Assembly: GCA_938039795.1 (NCBI GenBank)
Contig: CALHWU010000155.1
Span: 1-22,054 of the forward strand
Reading direction: 5' to 3'
Length of the DNA: 22,054 bases
Origin: an uncultured Muribaculaceae bacterium
Lineage (GTDB): Bacteria; Bacteroidota; Bacteroidia; Bacteroidales; Muribaculaceae
The notes beneath the pieces were generated by a model. That model ran no database searches. It saw only the letters and a program-made list of their open reading frames with translations, and was not told the origin of the DNA. Positions within the stretch are counted from its first letter, which is position 1. Each line of letters begins with the position of its first letter. A program made the position numbers and the translations under genes. This document shows positions 1 through 7,706 of this stretch, piece by piece.

Positions 1-215
1 AGGTTGAATTTTCCGTTATATTCCTGAGAAAGACCATAGTTTAACAGAATGGATTTTGCATGTCCGATATGAAGATATCCGTTGGGTTCAGGCGGAAAAC
101 GGGTGTTCAGTCGTCCGCCGTTCTTCCCTTCACGCAGGTCATCGGCCACTATCTGCTCTACGAAGTTGAGGCCGCGGGTCTCCGCAGCAGGCTGCATGTC
201 TTTTTCTTCAGTCAT
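1..215 (-). CDS. glnS: Glutaminyl-tRNA synthetase, N-terminal part (runs off the window)
   Basis: This charges tRNA-Gln with glutamine in the cytoplasm. Reading the minus strand from the ATG at 215 gives 71 residues before the window edge. The segment RFPPEPNGYLHIGHAKSI carries the class I synthetase HIGH signature and the FPPEPNG lead typical of GlnRS/GluRS; the short N-terminus (about 40 residues before the motif) and the NGYLHIGHAKSI wording favour GlnRS over GluRS. The rest of the catalytic domain, including the KMSKS loop, and the anticodon-binding domain lie outside the window. The gene sits 35 bases downstream of a beta-barrel protein gene on the same strand, and I see no terminator between them, so they may share a transcript. 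Family call is secure; the GlnRS rather than GluRS choice is likely. Confidence 0.9.
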   Translation of the reverse strand, partial: MTEEKDMQPAAETRGLNFVEQIVADDLREGKNGGRLNTRFPPEPNGYLHIGHAKSILLNYGLSQEYNGKFN

Positions 216-250
216 ATGATAATGATGATGTAAAGTAAAAATCGTTGTTG

Positions 251-1030
251 TCAGAACTTATATGCCGCAAGGGCGCTGAAATTATAATTGTGAATACGCG
301 GGGAAACGATTCCGTCGGTGCGAGCGACATTCTTGAAGCCGACCTGAAGCCGAGCTCCGACGGCGAAATGGCTTCCAAACTGCAGAGCTGTGGACAAATG
401 CATACCTATGTCGCTGCGACGAAATGAATTAATAAACGTATCCTTGCTATTGAAATAATCCGGCTTGCTCTTGACCACACTCGGAACGAGCTGCCCCAGA
501 TCATTAATCTCCGAATTGAATATTGTCTGGCTCTGTGAGCCGGAAAGACCGTACTGATAGAACAGACCTGCGTCGACATTCCATCTTACCGGACCGAACA
601 CATGGAATCTGAACGACAGGAATACCGGAATGTTGGCATAACAATAACGGTTACGGAGAAATATATTGCTCACAGACGTGGCATCGTCGTTGCTGACAGC
701 CATATCCATACTGCAATGATTCAGCAGCAGATTAAACTCTGTGCCAAGCCCGAGAAACGAATTAAGTCCGAACACGGCTCCGGCTCCCACACCGTAGCTG
801 CCACCCATCGAGGTGTTGATTTCACGTATCTCATTAAAGCATGATGCGTAATTCTGGGTCAGACCGCTTCCGCCTCCAAGAAGATGGACATCCACTTCCA
901 CAAACTGCTTCGCGGGCGCAAACGACACGAAACCCTGTGCGTGAGCTCTTCCGGCCTGCGAAATGAGCATGATGATAATAGCGGCTGATACCGCAATCGC
1001 ATTGATTATATTTCCGCGTTTACAAATCAT
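251..1030 (-). CDS. Outer-membrane beta-barrel protein (PorT-like, unassigned)
   Basis: The 259-residue product begins with a Sec signal peptide: basic MICKRGN, a hydrophobic stretch to about residue 26, then an AHA-Q cleavage site near residue 31. The mature part alternates short hydrophobic and polar stretches rich in Gly and aromatics (for example GGSYGVGAGAVFGL and FHVFGPVRWNVDAGLFYQYG) and ends in YKF, the aromatic C-terminus expected for barrel assembly. This is the pattern of the small outer-membrane beta-barrel families common in Bacteroidota. No substrate or partner can be named. There is no good alternative start, because the next Met (residue 21) falls inside the signal peptide. 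A CAAAATTA string at 1035-1042 is a minus-strand TAnnTTTG match, but it lies so close to the ATG that a transcript from it would be nearly leaderless. Confidence 0.75.
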   Translation of the reverse strand: MICKRGNIINAIAVSAAIIIMLISQAGRAHAQGFVSFAPAKQFVEVDVHLLGGGSGLTQNYASCFNEIREINTSMGGSYGVGAGAVFGLNSFLGLGTEFNLLLNHCSMDMAVSNDDATSVSNIFLRNRYCYANIPVFLSFRFHVFGPVRWNVDAGLFYQYGLSGSQSQTIFNSEINDLGQLVPSVVKSKPDYFNSKDTFINSFRRSDIGMHLSTALQFGSHFAVGARLQVGFKNVARTDGIVSPRIHNYNFSALAAYKF

Positions 1031-1196
1031 GCCCCAAAATTACTCATTTTCTCTGAAACAAAGCCTATCACCCAAGATTTTTCGATAATTCACACCATGC
1101 CGATGATCTGCCCGACGATCAACCGAGCCAGCTGCATAAGGGCGACGACTTGATGTGCCGGACTGAAACCGAAGCATGAGCGGGGTGTAGCCTGAG

Positions 1197-2207
1197 TCAG
1201 CGGGGAGATGACTCGCTGTCGATGACAGCCATTACCACCCTTCCGACAGCCTGAAGAGAGCGCTTATCGATCGACGACATATTGTCCGACCGGGTGTGCC
1301 ACGTCGGCGGAAATGAATGAGTAAGAGCATTATTGCACTCAACGATGTCGATACAAGGGATTCCAGCACGGTTGATAAACACATGATCGTCTATGATCGA
1401 TCCTCCCACCTCGTCGATGAAGATCTTTGAATAGCCTTCGCGCACAGCTATCCCCCACACCTTGCTTACCACCGAAGGAGCCGCCTGATTGGAATAATAT
1501 TCACGGTGGAAACGTGCATTGGTGCCTCCGACCATATCAAGCACAATACCGAATATCGGACGATTGTCGGCCCCATAGGGCATATGCTGCACCCAGTATT
1601 GCGTGCCGAGACACCAGGTGTCTTCCTGATTGCTGAAGCCGCTTGAATCGCCATAGTCCTCCGCATCCACAAGAAGCAGATCGACACCCACATCGGGCCG
1701 CTCGGCGCCGAGCACCCTTGCTATCTCAAGGAGCACGCCTACTCCGCTGGCACCGTCGTTGGCGCCATCCACAGGCATGTGGCGGTCAGCCTCCTTGTCT
1801 TCATTATCGGCCCACGGACGGCTGTCATAGTGGGCTACAAGCAATATGCGCCGATTGTTGCCGACGTTGAACCGTCCCATAATATTGCTGATCGGCAGCT
1901 CATCGCCATTAAAGGCACAGACAATGGCATTCTGCACTATAACCGTGTCACAGCCATGGCGCGCGAGCTCATTGGCAAGAAATTCAGCACACCGGCGATG
2001 CGCCTCCGAACCCGGCACACGAGGGCCCATCTCCACTTGCCGGCGCACATTCTCATAAGCGCTGTCAGCCCTGAATTTGGTCCGAAGCTGCGGAGTCGCT
2101 GCGGCAGCGGACTGGATCTCAGCTTCAGTCTTACGGGTTTCGGATGAGCTGCATCCTGTAAGCATCAGCGCGGCTGTAAGAACTATATTTGAAAAGATAA
2201 CATTCAT
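1197..2207 (-). CDS. M28-family zinc hydrolase lipoprotein, probable glutaminyl-peptide cyclotransferase
   Basis: Predicted role: converting N-terminal Gln of exported proteins to pyroglutamate, which many Bacteroidales do with M28-like type II cyclotransferases. The start at 2207 is chosen because it places MNVIFSNIVLTAALMLTGC, a lipoprotein signal with Cys19, at the N-terminus; an in-frame GTG/ATG extension 12 residues longer would bury it. The 336-residue product shows the M28 metal-site motifs in order: AHYDSRPWAD (about 125-134), DGANDGASG (about 147-155), VDAEDYG (about 180-186), LDMVGG (about 223-228), DDHVFINRAGIP (about 273-284) and a late TWHTRSDN carrying His304. The segment EDTWCLGTQYW is what I associate with cyclotransferases rather than plain aminopeptidases. 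Aminopeptidase remains the alternative. It is transcribed divergently from ligA. Confidence 0.7.
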   Translation of the reverse strand: MNVIFSNIVLTAALMLTGCSSSETRKTEAEIQSAAAATPQLRTKFRADSAYENVRRQVEMGPRVPGSEAHRRCAEFLANELARHGCDTVIVQNAIVCAFNGDELPISNIMGRFNVGNNRRILLVAHYDSRPWADNEDKEADRHMPVDGANDGASGVGVLLEIARVLGAERPDVGVDLLLVDAEDYGDSSGFSNQEDTWCLGTQYWVQHMPYGADNRPIFGIVLDMVGGTNARFHREYYSNQAAPSVVSKVWGIAVREGYSKIFIDEVGGSIIDDHVFINRAGIPCIDIVECNNALTHSFPPTWHTRSDNMSSIDKRSLQAVGRVVMAVIDSESSPR

Positions 2208-2262
2208 TACGGTATGTGATTCATGCACCTGAAATCGATGCAAAGGTCGGTTGATTTGACGA

Positions 2263-2270
2263 CAAAGTTA
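2263..2270 (-). promoter_or_regulatory. Possible -7 box for the M28 lipoprotein gene
   Basis: CAAAGTTA on the plus strand reads TAACTTTG on the minus strand, matching the Bacteroidota TAnnTTTG consensus. It sits 55 bases ahead of the chosen ATG at 2207, leaving room for a leader of about 50 bases. No convincing TTTG -33 element is visible at the usual 19-21 base spacing, so this is moderate support only. Confidence 0.45.
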
Positions 2271-2322
2271 CGGCTTTGTTACGAAATAATGACTAAGTTT
2301 ATGAAATTTTTTGTCGAATTGT

Positions 2323-2354
2323 TTTGATTAAACTTTGTTAAATATATATCTTTG
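2323..2354 (+). promoter_or_regulatory. Bacteroidota-type promoter for ligA
   Basis: A TTTG -33 element at 2323-2326 is followed after 20 bases by TATCTTTG at 2347-2354, the TAnnTTTG -7 box. The spacing is the family optimum and the ligA ATG at 2379 lies 24 bases further on. The box overlaps an alternative TTG start, which is one reason to use the ATG. Confidence 0.75.
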
Positions 2355-2378
2355 CACCCGCATTTGCATCAGTCATCG

Positions 2379-4388
2379 ATGGAAAACGAAAATATTCATA
2401 ATGAAATCACACGTCTGCGCCGTGAGATCGAGAGTCACAACCACAGCTACTATGTGGAAAATGCTCCCTCGATTTCCGACCACGACTATGACATGCTCGT
2501 AAAACGCCTCGAACGCCTTGAGACAGATCATCCCGAATTCGATGATCCCGACTCCCCCACTCATCGTGTCGGCAGCGATCTGTCCAAAGGTTTCACACAG
2601 GCAAGACACATATATCCCATGCTCTCGCTGGGCAATACATATTCGGTCGATGAAGTCGACGAGTTTGTAAAACGTGTGACCGACACTCTCAGCGGACAGA
2701 AAGTGACGATAATTGGAGAAATGAAATTCGACGGCACCTCCATATCGCTGATCTACGAACACGGACGCCTGGTCAGAGCAGTCACCCGCGGAGACGGCGA
2801 GAAAGGGGATGTGGTGACTGACAATGTACGCACCATACGCTCGATTCCCCTGAGGCTCAGCGGCGAAGGATGGCCCGACCGCTTTGAAATCCGCGGCGAG
2901 ATAGTGTTGCCATGGAAAGAATTCGACAGGCTGAACTCCGAACGCGAGTTTCAGGAAGAGCCTCTCTTTGCCAATCCACGCAACGCAGCGGCCGGCACGC
3001 TGAAGCTTCTCAATCCTTCAGAAGTGTCGCGACGCGGTCTGGATGCATATTTCTACTATCTGCTCGGCGATAATCTGCCTTGCGACACACACTACGACAA
3101 TATGCAGCTGGCACGGTCATGGGGATTCAAGGTTTCTGACGCCATGACACGGCTTGACTCGATGGAGGCCGTAGACACGTTCATCAACCATTGGGACACG
3201 GCCCGCAAGGAGCTGCCTGTGGCCACCGACGGGCTTGTATTCAAGGTCGACTCGCTTCGTCAGCAGCTCAATCTCGGCACTACCGCAAAATCTCCCCGCT
3301 GGGCGATCGCTTACAAATTTCAGGCCGAAAGAGCCCTGACGCGACTGCAGCATGTGTCGTTCGAGGTTGGACGCACCGGAGTCATAACGCCTGTGGCCAA
3401 TCTCGATCCGGTGCTTCTGTCAGGCACGATCGTGAAACGCGCATCGCTCCATAACGCCGACATAATACGCTCGCTCGACATCCATGAGCATGATATGCTC
3501 TATGTGGAGAAAGGAGGTGAGATCATCCCAAAAATCACCGGAGTAGATACTGACAGCCGTCAGACAGAGGCACGGCCCGTAACGTTTGTGGAATTCTGCC
3601 CGTCGTGCGGTGCGCGTCTGGTCAGACCTGAAGGAGAGGTGACATGGCTATGCCCCAACAAATACGGCTGCCAGCCTCAGATCGTGGGCCGGGTGGAGCA
3701 TTTCGTCGGGCGCCGCATGATGAATATCGACGGAATCGGTGAAGAGATTTCGGCCGACCTGTTTGATGCGGGACTCGTGAAAGACATCGCCGATCTTTAC
3801 ACTCTCACCTATGATCAGCTCACCTCGCTCGAACGACTCGGACACAAGTCGGCGCTAAATATACTCAAAAGCATCGACCAGTCACGGACAGTGCCTTTCG
3901 AGAGAGTGATCTATGCCCTTTCGATACCTTCGGTGGGAGAGACTGTGGCAAAGAAACTCGCCAAGGCAGTCAAGACGATGGATCGTCTGATGACCATGTC
4001 CGCAGCAGAGCTTGCAGCCATAGAAAACATAGGGCCGTCAATAGCCGAAGGTATCGTCAGCTTTTTTGCAGAGCCTGAAAACCAGTCGATCATCGAGCGT
4101 CTGCGCAAAGCCGGGGTGACTATGTCGGCCGACGAATCGGCCGACGCCGTAAAAACCGACCGACTGGATGGAAAATCATTCGTCATCAGCGGCGTTTTCT
4201 CCCGGCATTCACGTGACCAGTACAAGGAAATGATCGAACTCAACGGCGGCAAGAACCTCAGTTCGATCTCCGGAAAGACCGACTACGTGCTAGCAGGCGA
4301 CAATATGGGGCCGTCAAAACTCGAAAAAGCCAGCAAACTCGGCATACCCATCATAGATGAGGACACTTTCCTCGAAATGATCAGATAG
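2379..4388 (+). CDS. ligA: NAD-dependent DNA ligase LigA
   Basis: LigA seals nicks in duplex DNA during replication and repair, using NAD+ to adenylate itself. The 669-residue product has the usual length and domain order. These are a Ia domain with YYVENAPSISDHDYD, the PMLSLGNTYS segment, the adenylation motif EMKFDGTS with the nucleophilic Lys116, an OB-fold region (GRTGVITPVANLDPV), a four-cysteine zinc site (CPSCG ... C-x5-C before residue 450), helix-hairpin-helix repeats (GIGEEI, ERLGHKSA, SVGETVAKKL, ENIGPSIAEGI) and a C-terminal BRCT domain (about 600-669, starting LDGKSFVISG). The start at 2379 gives MENENIHNEITRLRREI; the longer TTG-initiated form would begin inside the -7 box. A beta-barrel gene follows after 31 bases. 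Nothing is missing or broken. Confidence 0.98.
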   Translation: MENENIHNEITRLRREIESHNHSYYVENAPSISDHDYDMLVKRLERLETDHPEFDDPDSPTHRVGSDLSKGFTQARHIYPMLSLGNTYSVDEVDEFVKRVTDTLSGQKVTIIGEMKFDGTSISLIYEHGRLVRAVTRGDGEKGDVVTDNVRTIRSIPLRLSGEGWPDRFEIRGEIVLPWKEFDRLNSEREFQEEPLFANPRNAAAGTLKLLNPSEVSRRGLDAYFYYLLGDNLPCDTHYDNMQLARSWGFKVSDAMTRLDSMEAVDTFINHWDTARKELPVATDGLVFKVDSLRQQLNLGTTAKSPRWAIAYKFQAERALTRLQHVSFEVGRTGVITPVANLDPVLLSGTIVKRASLHNADIIRSLDIHEHDMLYVEKGGEIIPKITGVDTDSRQTEARPVTFVEFCPSCGARLVRPEGEVTWLCPNKYGCQPQIVGRVEHFVGRRMMNIDGIGEEISADLFDAGLVKDIADLYTLTYDQLTSLERLGHKSALNILKSIDQSRTVPFERVIYALSIPSVGETVAKKLAKAVKTMDRLMTMSAAELAAIENIGPSIAEGIVSFFAEPENQSIIERLRKAGVTMSADESADAVKTDRLDGKSFVISGVFSRHSRDQYKEMIELNGGKNLSSISGKTDYVLAGDNMGPSKLEKASKLGIPIIDEDTFLEMIR

Positions 4389-4419
4389 ACACGAAACGAC
4401 ATACACAAACAACAACAGT

Positions 4420-5019
4420 ATGAAAACAATCAAGAACATCGCAATCATGACCATCCTGGTCATAGCAGCCGTCTCTCCGATGGCAAGTCAGGCCCAGCTC
4501 CGCTTCGGCCCCAAAGTAGGACTCAACGTCAACAGTCTCCACTTCAACGAGAGCACATTCGACGCCAGCAACCGTGTAGGTTTCAATGCCGGTCTCATGG
4601 CTGAATTCACTGTGCCTGTGATCGGCGTCGGCGCTGATATCTCGGCCATGTACGTGCGCCGCTCCGCCGAAATCAAGGGACAGCCCATCGACAAGCGTGA
4701 TTATATCGAGATACCGGTCAATCTCAAATGGAAGATCAACATTCCGGTAGTGGCCTCGATAATCAAACCGTATCTTACCACCGGCCCGTCGTTCGCATTC
4801 CTCACAAGCAAGGAGAGCTTCCGCGAATTCCGCAACAAAAAGACTGATGTAGCCTGGAACTTCGGCTTCGGCGTGGAACTCCTCAAGCACCTTCAGGTAG
4901 GCGCGAGCTACGGCATAGGAATGACAAAGGCATTCAAAAGCACCGGTCTGATAGAAGGTCAGCAGAACATAGACGCGAAAAACCGTTACTGGACAGTCAC
5001 GGCCGCATATCTGTTCTGA
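4420..5019 (+). CDS. Small outer-membrane beta-barrel protein (PorT/OmpW-like)
   Basis: The 199-residue product starts with a signal peptide (MKTIKNIAIM, hydrophobic to about residue 18, cleavage near SQA-Q at 25-26). The mature chain is a compact eight-strand style barrel: LRFGPKVGLNVNSL opens it, strands such as FNAGLMAEFTVP, IEIPVNLKWKIN, KPYLTTGPSFAFL and VAWNFGFGVELL follow, and YWTVTAAYLF closes it with a terminal Phe. This matches the outer-membrane beta-barrel families (PF13568 type) abundant in Bacteroidota, whose functions are mostly unknown. It lies 31 bases after ligA and is followed by a strong intrinsic terminator at 5042-5078, so it probably ends the ligA transcript. I see no dedicated promoter. 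The functional link to ligA is likely only positional. Confidence 0.8.
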   Translation: MKTIKNIAIMTILVIAAVSPMASQAQLRFGPKVGLNVNSLHFNESTFDASNRVGFNAGLMAEFTVPVIGVGADISAMYVRRSAEIKGQPIDKRDYIEIPVNLKWKINIPVVASIIKPYLTTGPSFAFLTSKESFREFRNKKTDVAWNFGFGVELLKHLQVGASYGIGMTKAFKSTGLIEGQQNIDAKNRYWTVTAAYLF

Positions 5020-5041
5020 CAGACCGTCTGACACCTCTTGC

Positions 5042-5078
5042 AATGACGCCCTTCATCATGAAGCGGCGTCATTTTTTT
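5042..5078 (+). terminator. Strong Rho-independent terminator after the beta-barrel gene
   Basis: AATGACGCC at 5042-5050 pairs exactly with GGCGTCATT at 5065-5073. Inside it CTTCAT at 5051-5056 mirrors ATGAAG at 5058-5063, leaving only a tiny loop and one bulged C. A run of seven T (5072-5078) follows. It lies 22 bases after the stop of the upstream gene and separates it from the sigma factor gene. Confidence 0.9.
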
Positions 5079-5123
5079 ACAGACGGTGCAACTTTTCGCA
5101 AAAACGTGCGTCACATAATCAGT

Positions 5124-5618
5124 ATGAACCCTACCACACCATCCGACAACAACGAGCGATTCATGGATCTGCTTGCCCGACACCGCCAGCTGATCTACAA
5201 GGTGTGCTATCTCTACGCGACCGATGCCGAGCATTTCAAGGATCTGTGCCAGGAAGTGATGATCAACATGTGGACCGGATTAAGCTCTTTTCGCGGAGAG
5301 TCGGCCGAATCGACATGGATCTACCGGGTGGCGCTGAATTCCTGTGTCAGCTTTTACCGCAAACACCGCCAGAGGGGCGTGAGCGTGAGCCTTGACCAGG
5401 CTGTACAGATTGAAGCTGACGACGGATCACATCTGGAGCAGCTCCACGAGATGTACCGCCTTATAGGATCGCTCGGCAAGATCGACAAAGCGATCGTGCT
5501 GCTCAGGCTTGAAGATTGTTCGTATGACCAGATCGCCGAAATCATCGGTATGACACGCGCCAACGTTGCGTCGCGTCTTCATCGTATCAAACAAAGACTG
5601 AGACAACAAACCGAATGA
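5124..5618 (+). CDS. ECF-type RNA polymerase sigma factor
   Basis: This is a sigma-70 family, extracytoplasmic-function subunit that would direct RNA polymerase to a small stress or surface regulon. The ATG at 5124 gives 164 residues, normal for ECF factors. Region 2 spans about residues 15-80: RHRQLIYKVCYLYATDAEHFKDLCQEVMINMW, cut here into the recognisable YATDAEHFKDLCQEV core, then TWIYRVALNSCVSFYRK. Region 4 is about 110-162, with the helix-turn-helix SYDQIAEIIGMTRANVASRL. The frame is open 27 codons further upstream, but that ATG lies in the terminator hairpin at 5042-5078, so I reject it. The stop overlaps the next gene by four bases (ATGA), implying translational coupling with the membrane protein, a typical sigma/anti-sigma layout. 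Family call is secure; the regulon is unknown. Confidence 0.92.
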   Translation: MNPTTPSDNNERFMDLLARHRQLIYKVCYLYATDAEHFKDLCQEVMINMWTGLSSFRGESAESTWIYRVALNSCVSFYRKHRQRGVSVSLDQAVQIEADDGSHLEQLHEMYRLIGSLGKIDKAIVLLRLEDCSYDQIAEIIGMTRANVASRLHRIKQRLRQQTE

Positions 5619-6205
5619 ACGAATCATCAAACATACAAGATATGCCTGACAACACTTCCGACCTGAGGCAGGCATGGAAAAACGCCTGTCTGCGCATCGA
5701 CTCGTTGCAGAGCAATGTCGACAAGACTGTCATGGCGCTCAGCAAACGCAATATCGACTCAAGCCTTCAACGGCTGCGCCGCATCTTCTCGCGACAGATC
5801 CGGCTGGCCTGCCTGTGTATCGTGACGATCCCTCTTACGGTCTATCCGGTCAGCCACGGCAATATATGGCTGAGCGCAGCCATGGGGGTATTCTTCATTA
5901 TAATGGCGACAAGCATCTATCTGCTGCGCCGCCGTCTTGACACAGTGGATTGCTCCCGCAGTAAAATTGTCGATTCACTCAAAGCGGTCTCTTCAGTCGA
6001 GATCGGCCTGAAACGCCATACGATCGTCGGCGCTTCACTGGGACTGCCGATACTGCTGTGGTTTTTCAGCGCTATCGGCTTCAACGAACTGCCCATGCTG
6101 ATAGGCGGCTGTATGGGAGCGGTAGCCGGCGTGGCAATAGGACTGAACATAAGGAACAGTATCAAACGGTCGCTTGCCGAGCTTCGGGCAGATCTTGATT
6201 CCTGA
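5615..6205 (+). CDS. Four-helix membrane protein, possible anti-sigma factor
   Basis: I do not recognise a named family. The 196-residue product has a soluble N-terminal stretch of about 60 residues (DLRQAWKNACLRIDSLQSNV) with helical, amphipathic character. Two hydrophobic segments follow (about 63-80, LACLCIVTIPLTVYPV, and about 86-104), then a basic-rich linker RRRLDTVDCSRSK, then two more (about 134-155 and 158-176, GGCMGAVAGVAIGL). The tail is charged. The gene overlaps the ECF sigma gene by four bases, which is the usual position for a membrane anti-sigma factor whose cytoplasmic N-terminus holds the sigma factor. It lacks a zinc-binding HxxxCxxC site and a large periplasmic sensor domain, so it is not a classic ZAS or FecR protein. 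Role is inferred from position only. Confidence 0.6.
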   Translation: MNESSNIQDMPDNTSDLRQAWKNACLRIDSLQSNVDKTVMALSKRNIDSSLQRLRRIFSRQIRLACLCIVTIPLTVYPVSHGNIWLSAAMGVFFIIMATSIYLLRRRLDTVDCSRSKIVDSLKAVSSVEIGLKRHTIVGASLGLPILLWFFSAIGFNELPMLIGGCMGAVAGVAIGLNIRNSIKRSLAELRADLDS

Positions 6206-6229
6206 CCGGCGACACATAAGTAACAATAT

Positions 6230-7603
6230 ATGATGAAAAGCATTATCAGATCATTGATAGCAATGGCTGCCATGGTGGCACTATCGTGTATGGATGCGAC
6301 GGCATTGAGCGGCAGCTGGCGGGGAAGTCTGTCGCTGGGAGAGATGAAACTGCCTTTGGTATTCAATTTCGCTCAGGACGGCAACGGACTTACGACGTGT
6401 ACGCTTGACTCCCCGTCGCAGGGAGCGAAAGGGATCCCAACGAAGGTCGTAGTGTGTACCGCCGACTCGATATCCCTGGAATGCAGTGTGATAGGAGCCA
6501 CATTCAATGGCACCGTTTCCCGTGATACCATTACCGGCACGTTCAGCCAACGGGGATACTCTTTCCCGATGGTTCTGACGCCTGATAGCCCCATGGAAGA
6601 ACGCCGTCCGCAAACGCCGAAACCGCCATATCCATATACGGTCAAAGACACAGTGTTCATTGCTCCCGACGGCATCGCTCTCAGCGCGACACTGACACTT
6701 CCGGCTATGGACGGACAGCAGACGGCGCCCGGAGTAGTGATGATTTCTGGAAGCGGCCCGCAAAACCGCGATGAAGAGATTCTGGATCATAAGCCTTTTG
6801 CAGTCATAGCTGATTATCTGGCCAGAAACGGAGTGGCATCCTTGAGATATGACGACCGAGGCACAGGCGAATCAAAAGGAGATTTTCTTAAAGGCACTAC
6901 CTACACATTCAGAGATGATGCACGCAGCGGTATCGCTTTTATGCACTCGCTTCCCATGACAGGCAAGGTCGGAGTCATCGGGCATTCCGAAGGAGGGACT
7001 ATAGCATTCATGCTTGGGGCCGAAGACGTGCCCGATTTCATCATATCAATGGCCGGCATGGCTGTTACCGGAAAAGAAGGACTGCTTGCACAGAACGCTC
7101 GTCTGCTTGACAAATCAGGCCTTACCGGTGAGGAGAGAGACAACAGCATGACCCTTATCAGCCATCTGTTTGATGAATACGCGCGACAGGGTAAAAACGG
7201 GATATCAATACCGGTCGATCCCGATTCACTTGCAGTGGCTTACAGCCTGAAAGTACCGCATGAAGTGATGGCATCACTAAAATCCACCCAGAAGATCCGT
7301 ACTCAATGGTATGACATATTGCTTGGCCTTGACCCGGGAGAAAGCATTTCAAAAATCAAATGCCCGGTGCTCGCCATAAACGGCGATAAGGACACCCAGG
7401 TAGAGGCGACTCCGAATCTCGCTGTCATAAGACAGCATTGCAAACACGCGGAAATCAGAATGATGCCTTCGCTGAATCATATGATGCAACATGCGCAGAC
7501 CGGCGACATGACGGAATACGATGAGATAAGAGAAACCATATCGCCTGAAGTGCTGGAAATAATTCTTGAGTTTATCAGAAGGGAAGGAGAGTCTGATAAA
7601 TGA
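6230..7603 (+). CDS. Exported alpha/beta hydrolase (serine esterase/aminopeptidase-like)
   Basis: The 457-residue product carries a signal peptide (MMKSIIRSLIAMAAMVAL, cleavage probably after ATA near residue 26), so it should act in the periplasm. Residues about 27-118 form a beta-rich N-terminal domain (GSWRGSLSLGEMKLPLVFNF) often seen ahead of this hydrolase domain in Bacteroidota. The hydrolase core shows SGSGPQNRDE (oxyanion region, about 173-182), YDDRGTGES (about 207-215), the nucleophile elbow GHSEGG with Ser253, INGDKDTQV with the likely acid Asp386 or Asp388, and LNHMMQ with His417. All three members of the triad are therefore present. It starts 24 bases after the membrane protein gene and is likely cotranscribed with the sigma factor. 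Substrate is unknown; related enzymes act on esters or small peptides. Confidence 0.85.
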   Translation: MMKSIIRSLIAMAAMVALSCMDATALSGSWRGSLSLGEMKLPLVFNFAQDGNGLTTCTLDSPSQGAKGIPTKVVVCTADSISLECSVIGATFNGTVSRDTITGTFSQRGYSFPMVLTPDSPMEERRPQTPKPPYPYTVKDTVFIAPDGIALSATLTLPAMDGQQTAPGVVMISGSGPQNRDEEILDHKPFAVIADYLARNGVASLRYDDRGTGESKGDFLKGTTYTFRDDARSGIAFMHSLPMTGKVGVIGHSEGGTIAFMLGAEDVPDFIISMAGMAVTGKEGLLAQNARLLDKSGLTGEERDNSMTLISHLFDEYARQGKNGISIPVDPDSLAVAYSLKVPHEVMASLKSTQKIRTQWYDILLGLDPGESISKIKCPVLAINGDKDTQVEATPNLAVIRQHCKHAEIRMMPSLNHMMQHAQTGDMTEYDEIRETISPEVLEIILEFIRREGESDK

Positions 7604-7669
7604 CATCGCCTCGGCTGACACGTATTTGATTTGTATGATATGGCCGCGATAGTTTAGGAATATTTTTTG

Positions 7670-7677
7670 TAACTTTG
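7670..7677 (+). promoter_or_regulatory. -7 box ahead of glyA
   Basis: TAACTTTG matches TAnnTTTG exactly and lies 29 bases before the glyA ATG at 7707, an ordinary leader length. No clean TTTG is seen 19-21 bases upstream. The preceding gene ends at 7603 without a visible hairpin terminator. Confidence 0.55.
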
Positions 7678-7706
7678 CCGACAAATACACATCAATCTCA
7701 CCGACA

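Noticed and set aside
1035..1042. Minus-strand TAATTTTG as promoter of the beta-barrel gene
   Set aside because: It is too close to the ATG at 1030 and its best -33 candidate is only 16 bases away, so it is left as a remark and not called.
1031..1196. Gap between the M28 lipoprotein and the beta-barrel gene
   Set aside because: Checked on both strands for a small gene, RNA or terminator; I saw nothing convincing.
4381..5043. Long minus-strand open frame (220 codons) opposite the beta-barrel gene
   Set aside because: It mirrors a clear plus-strand gene with a signal peptide and barrel pattern, and its translation matches no family; an antisense artefact of GC-rich codon use.
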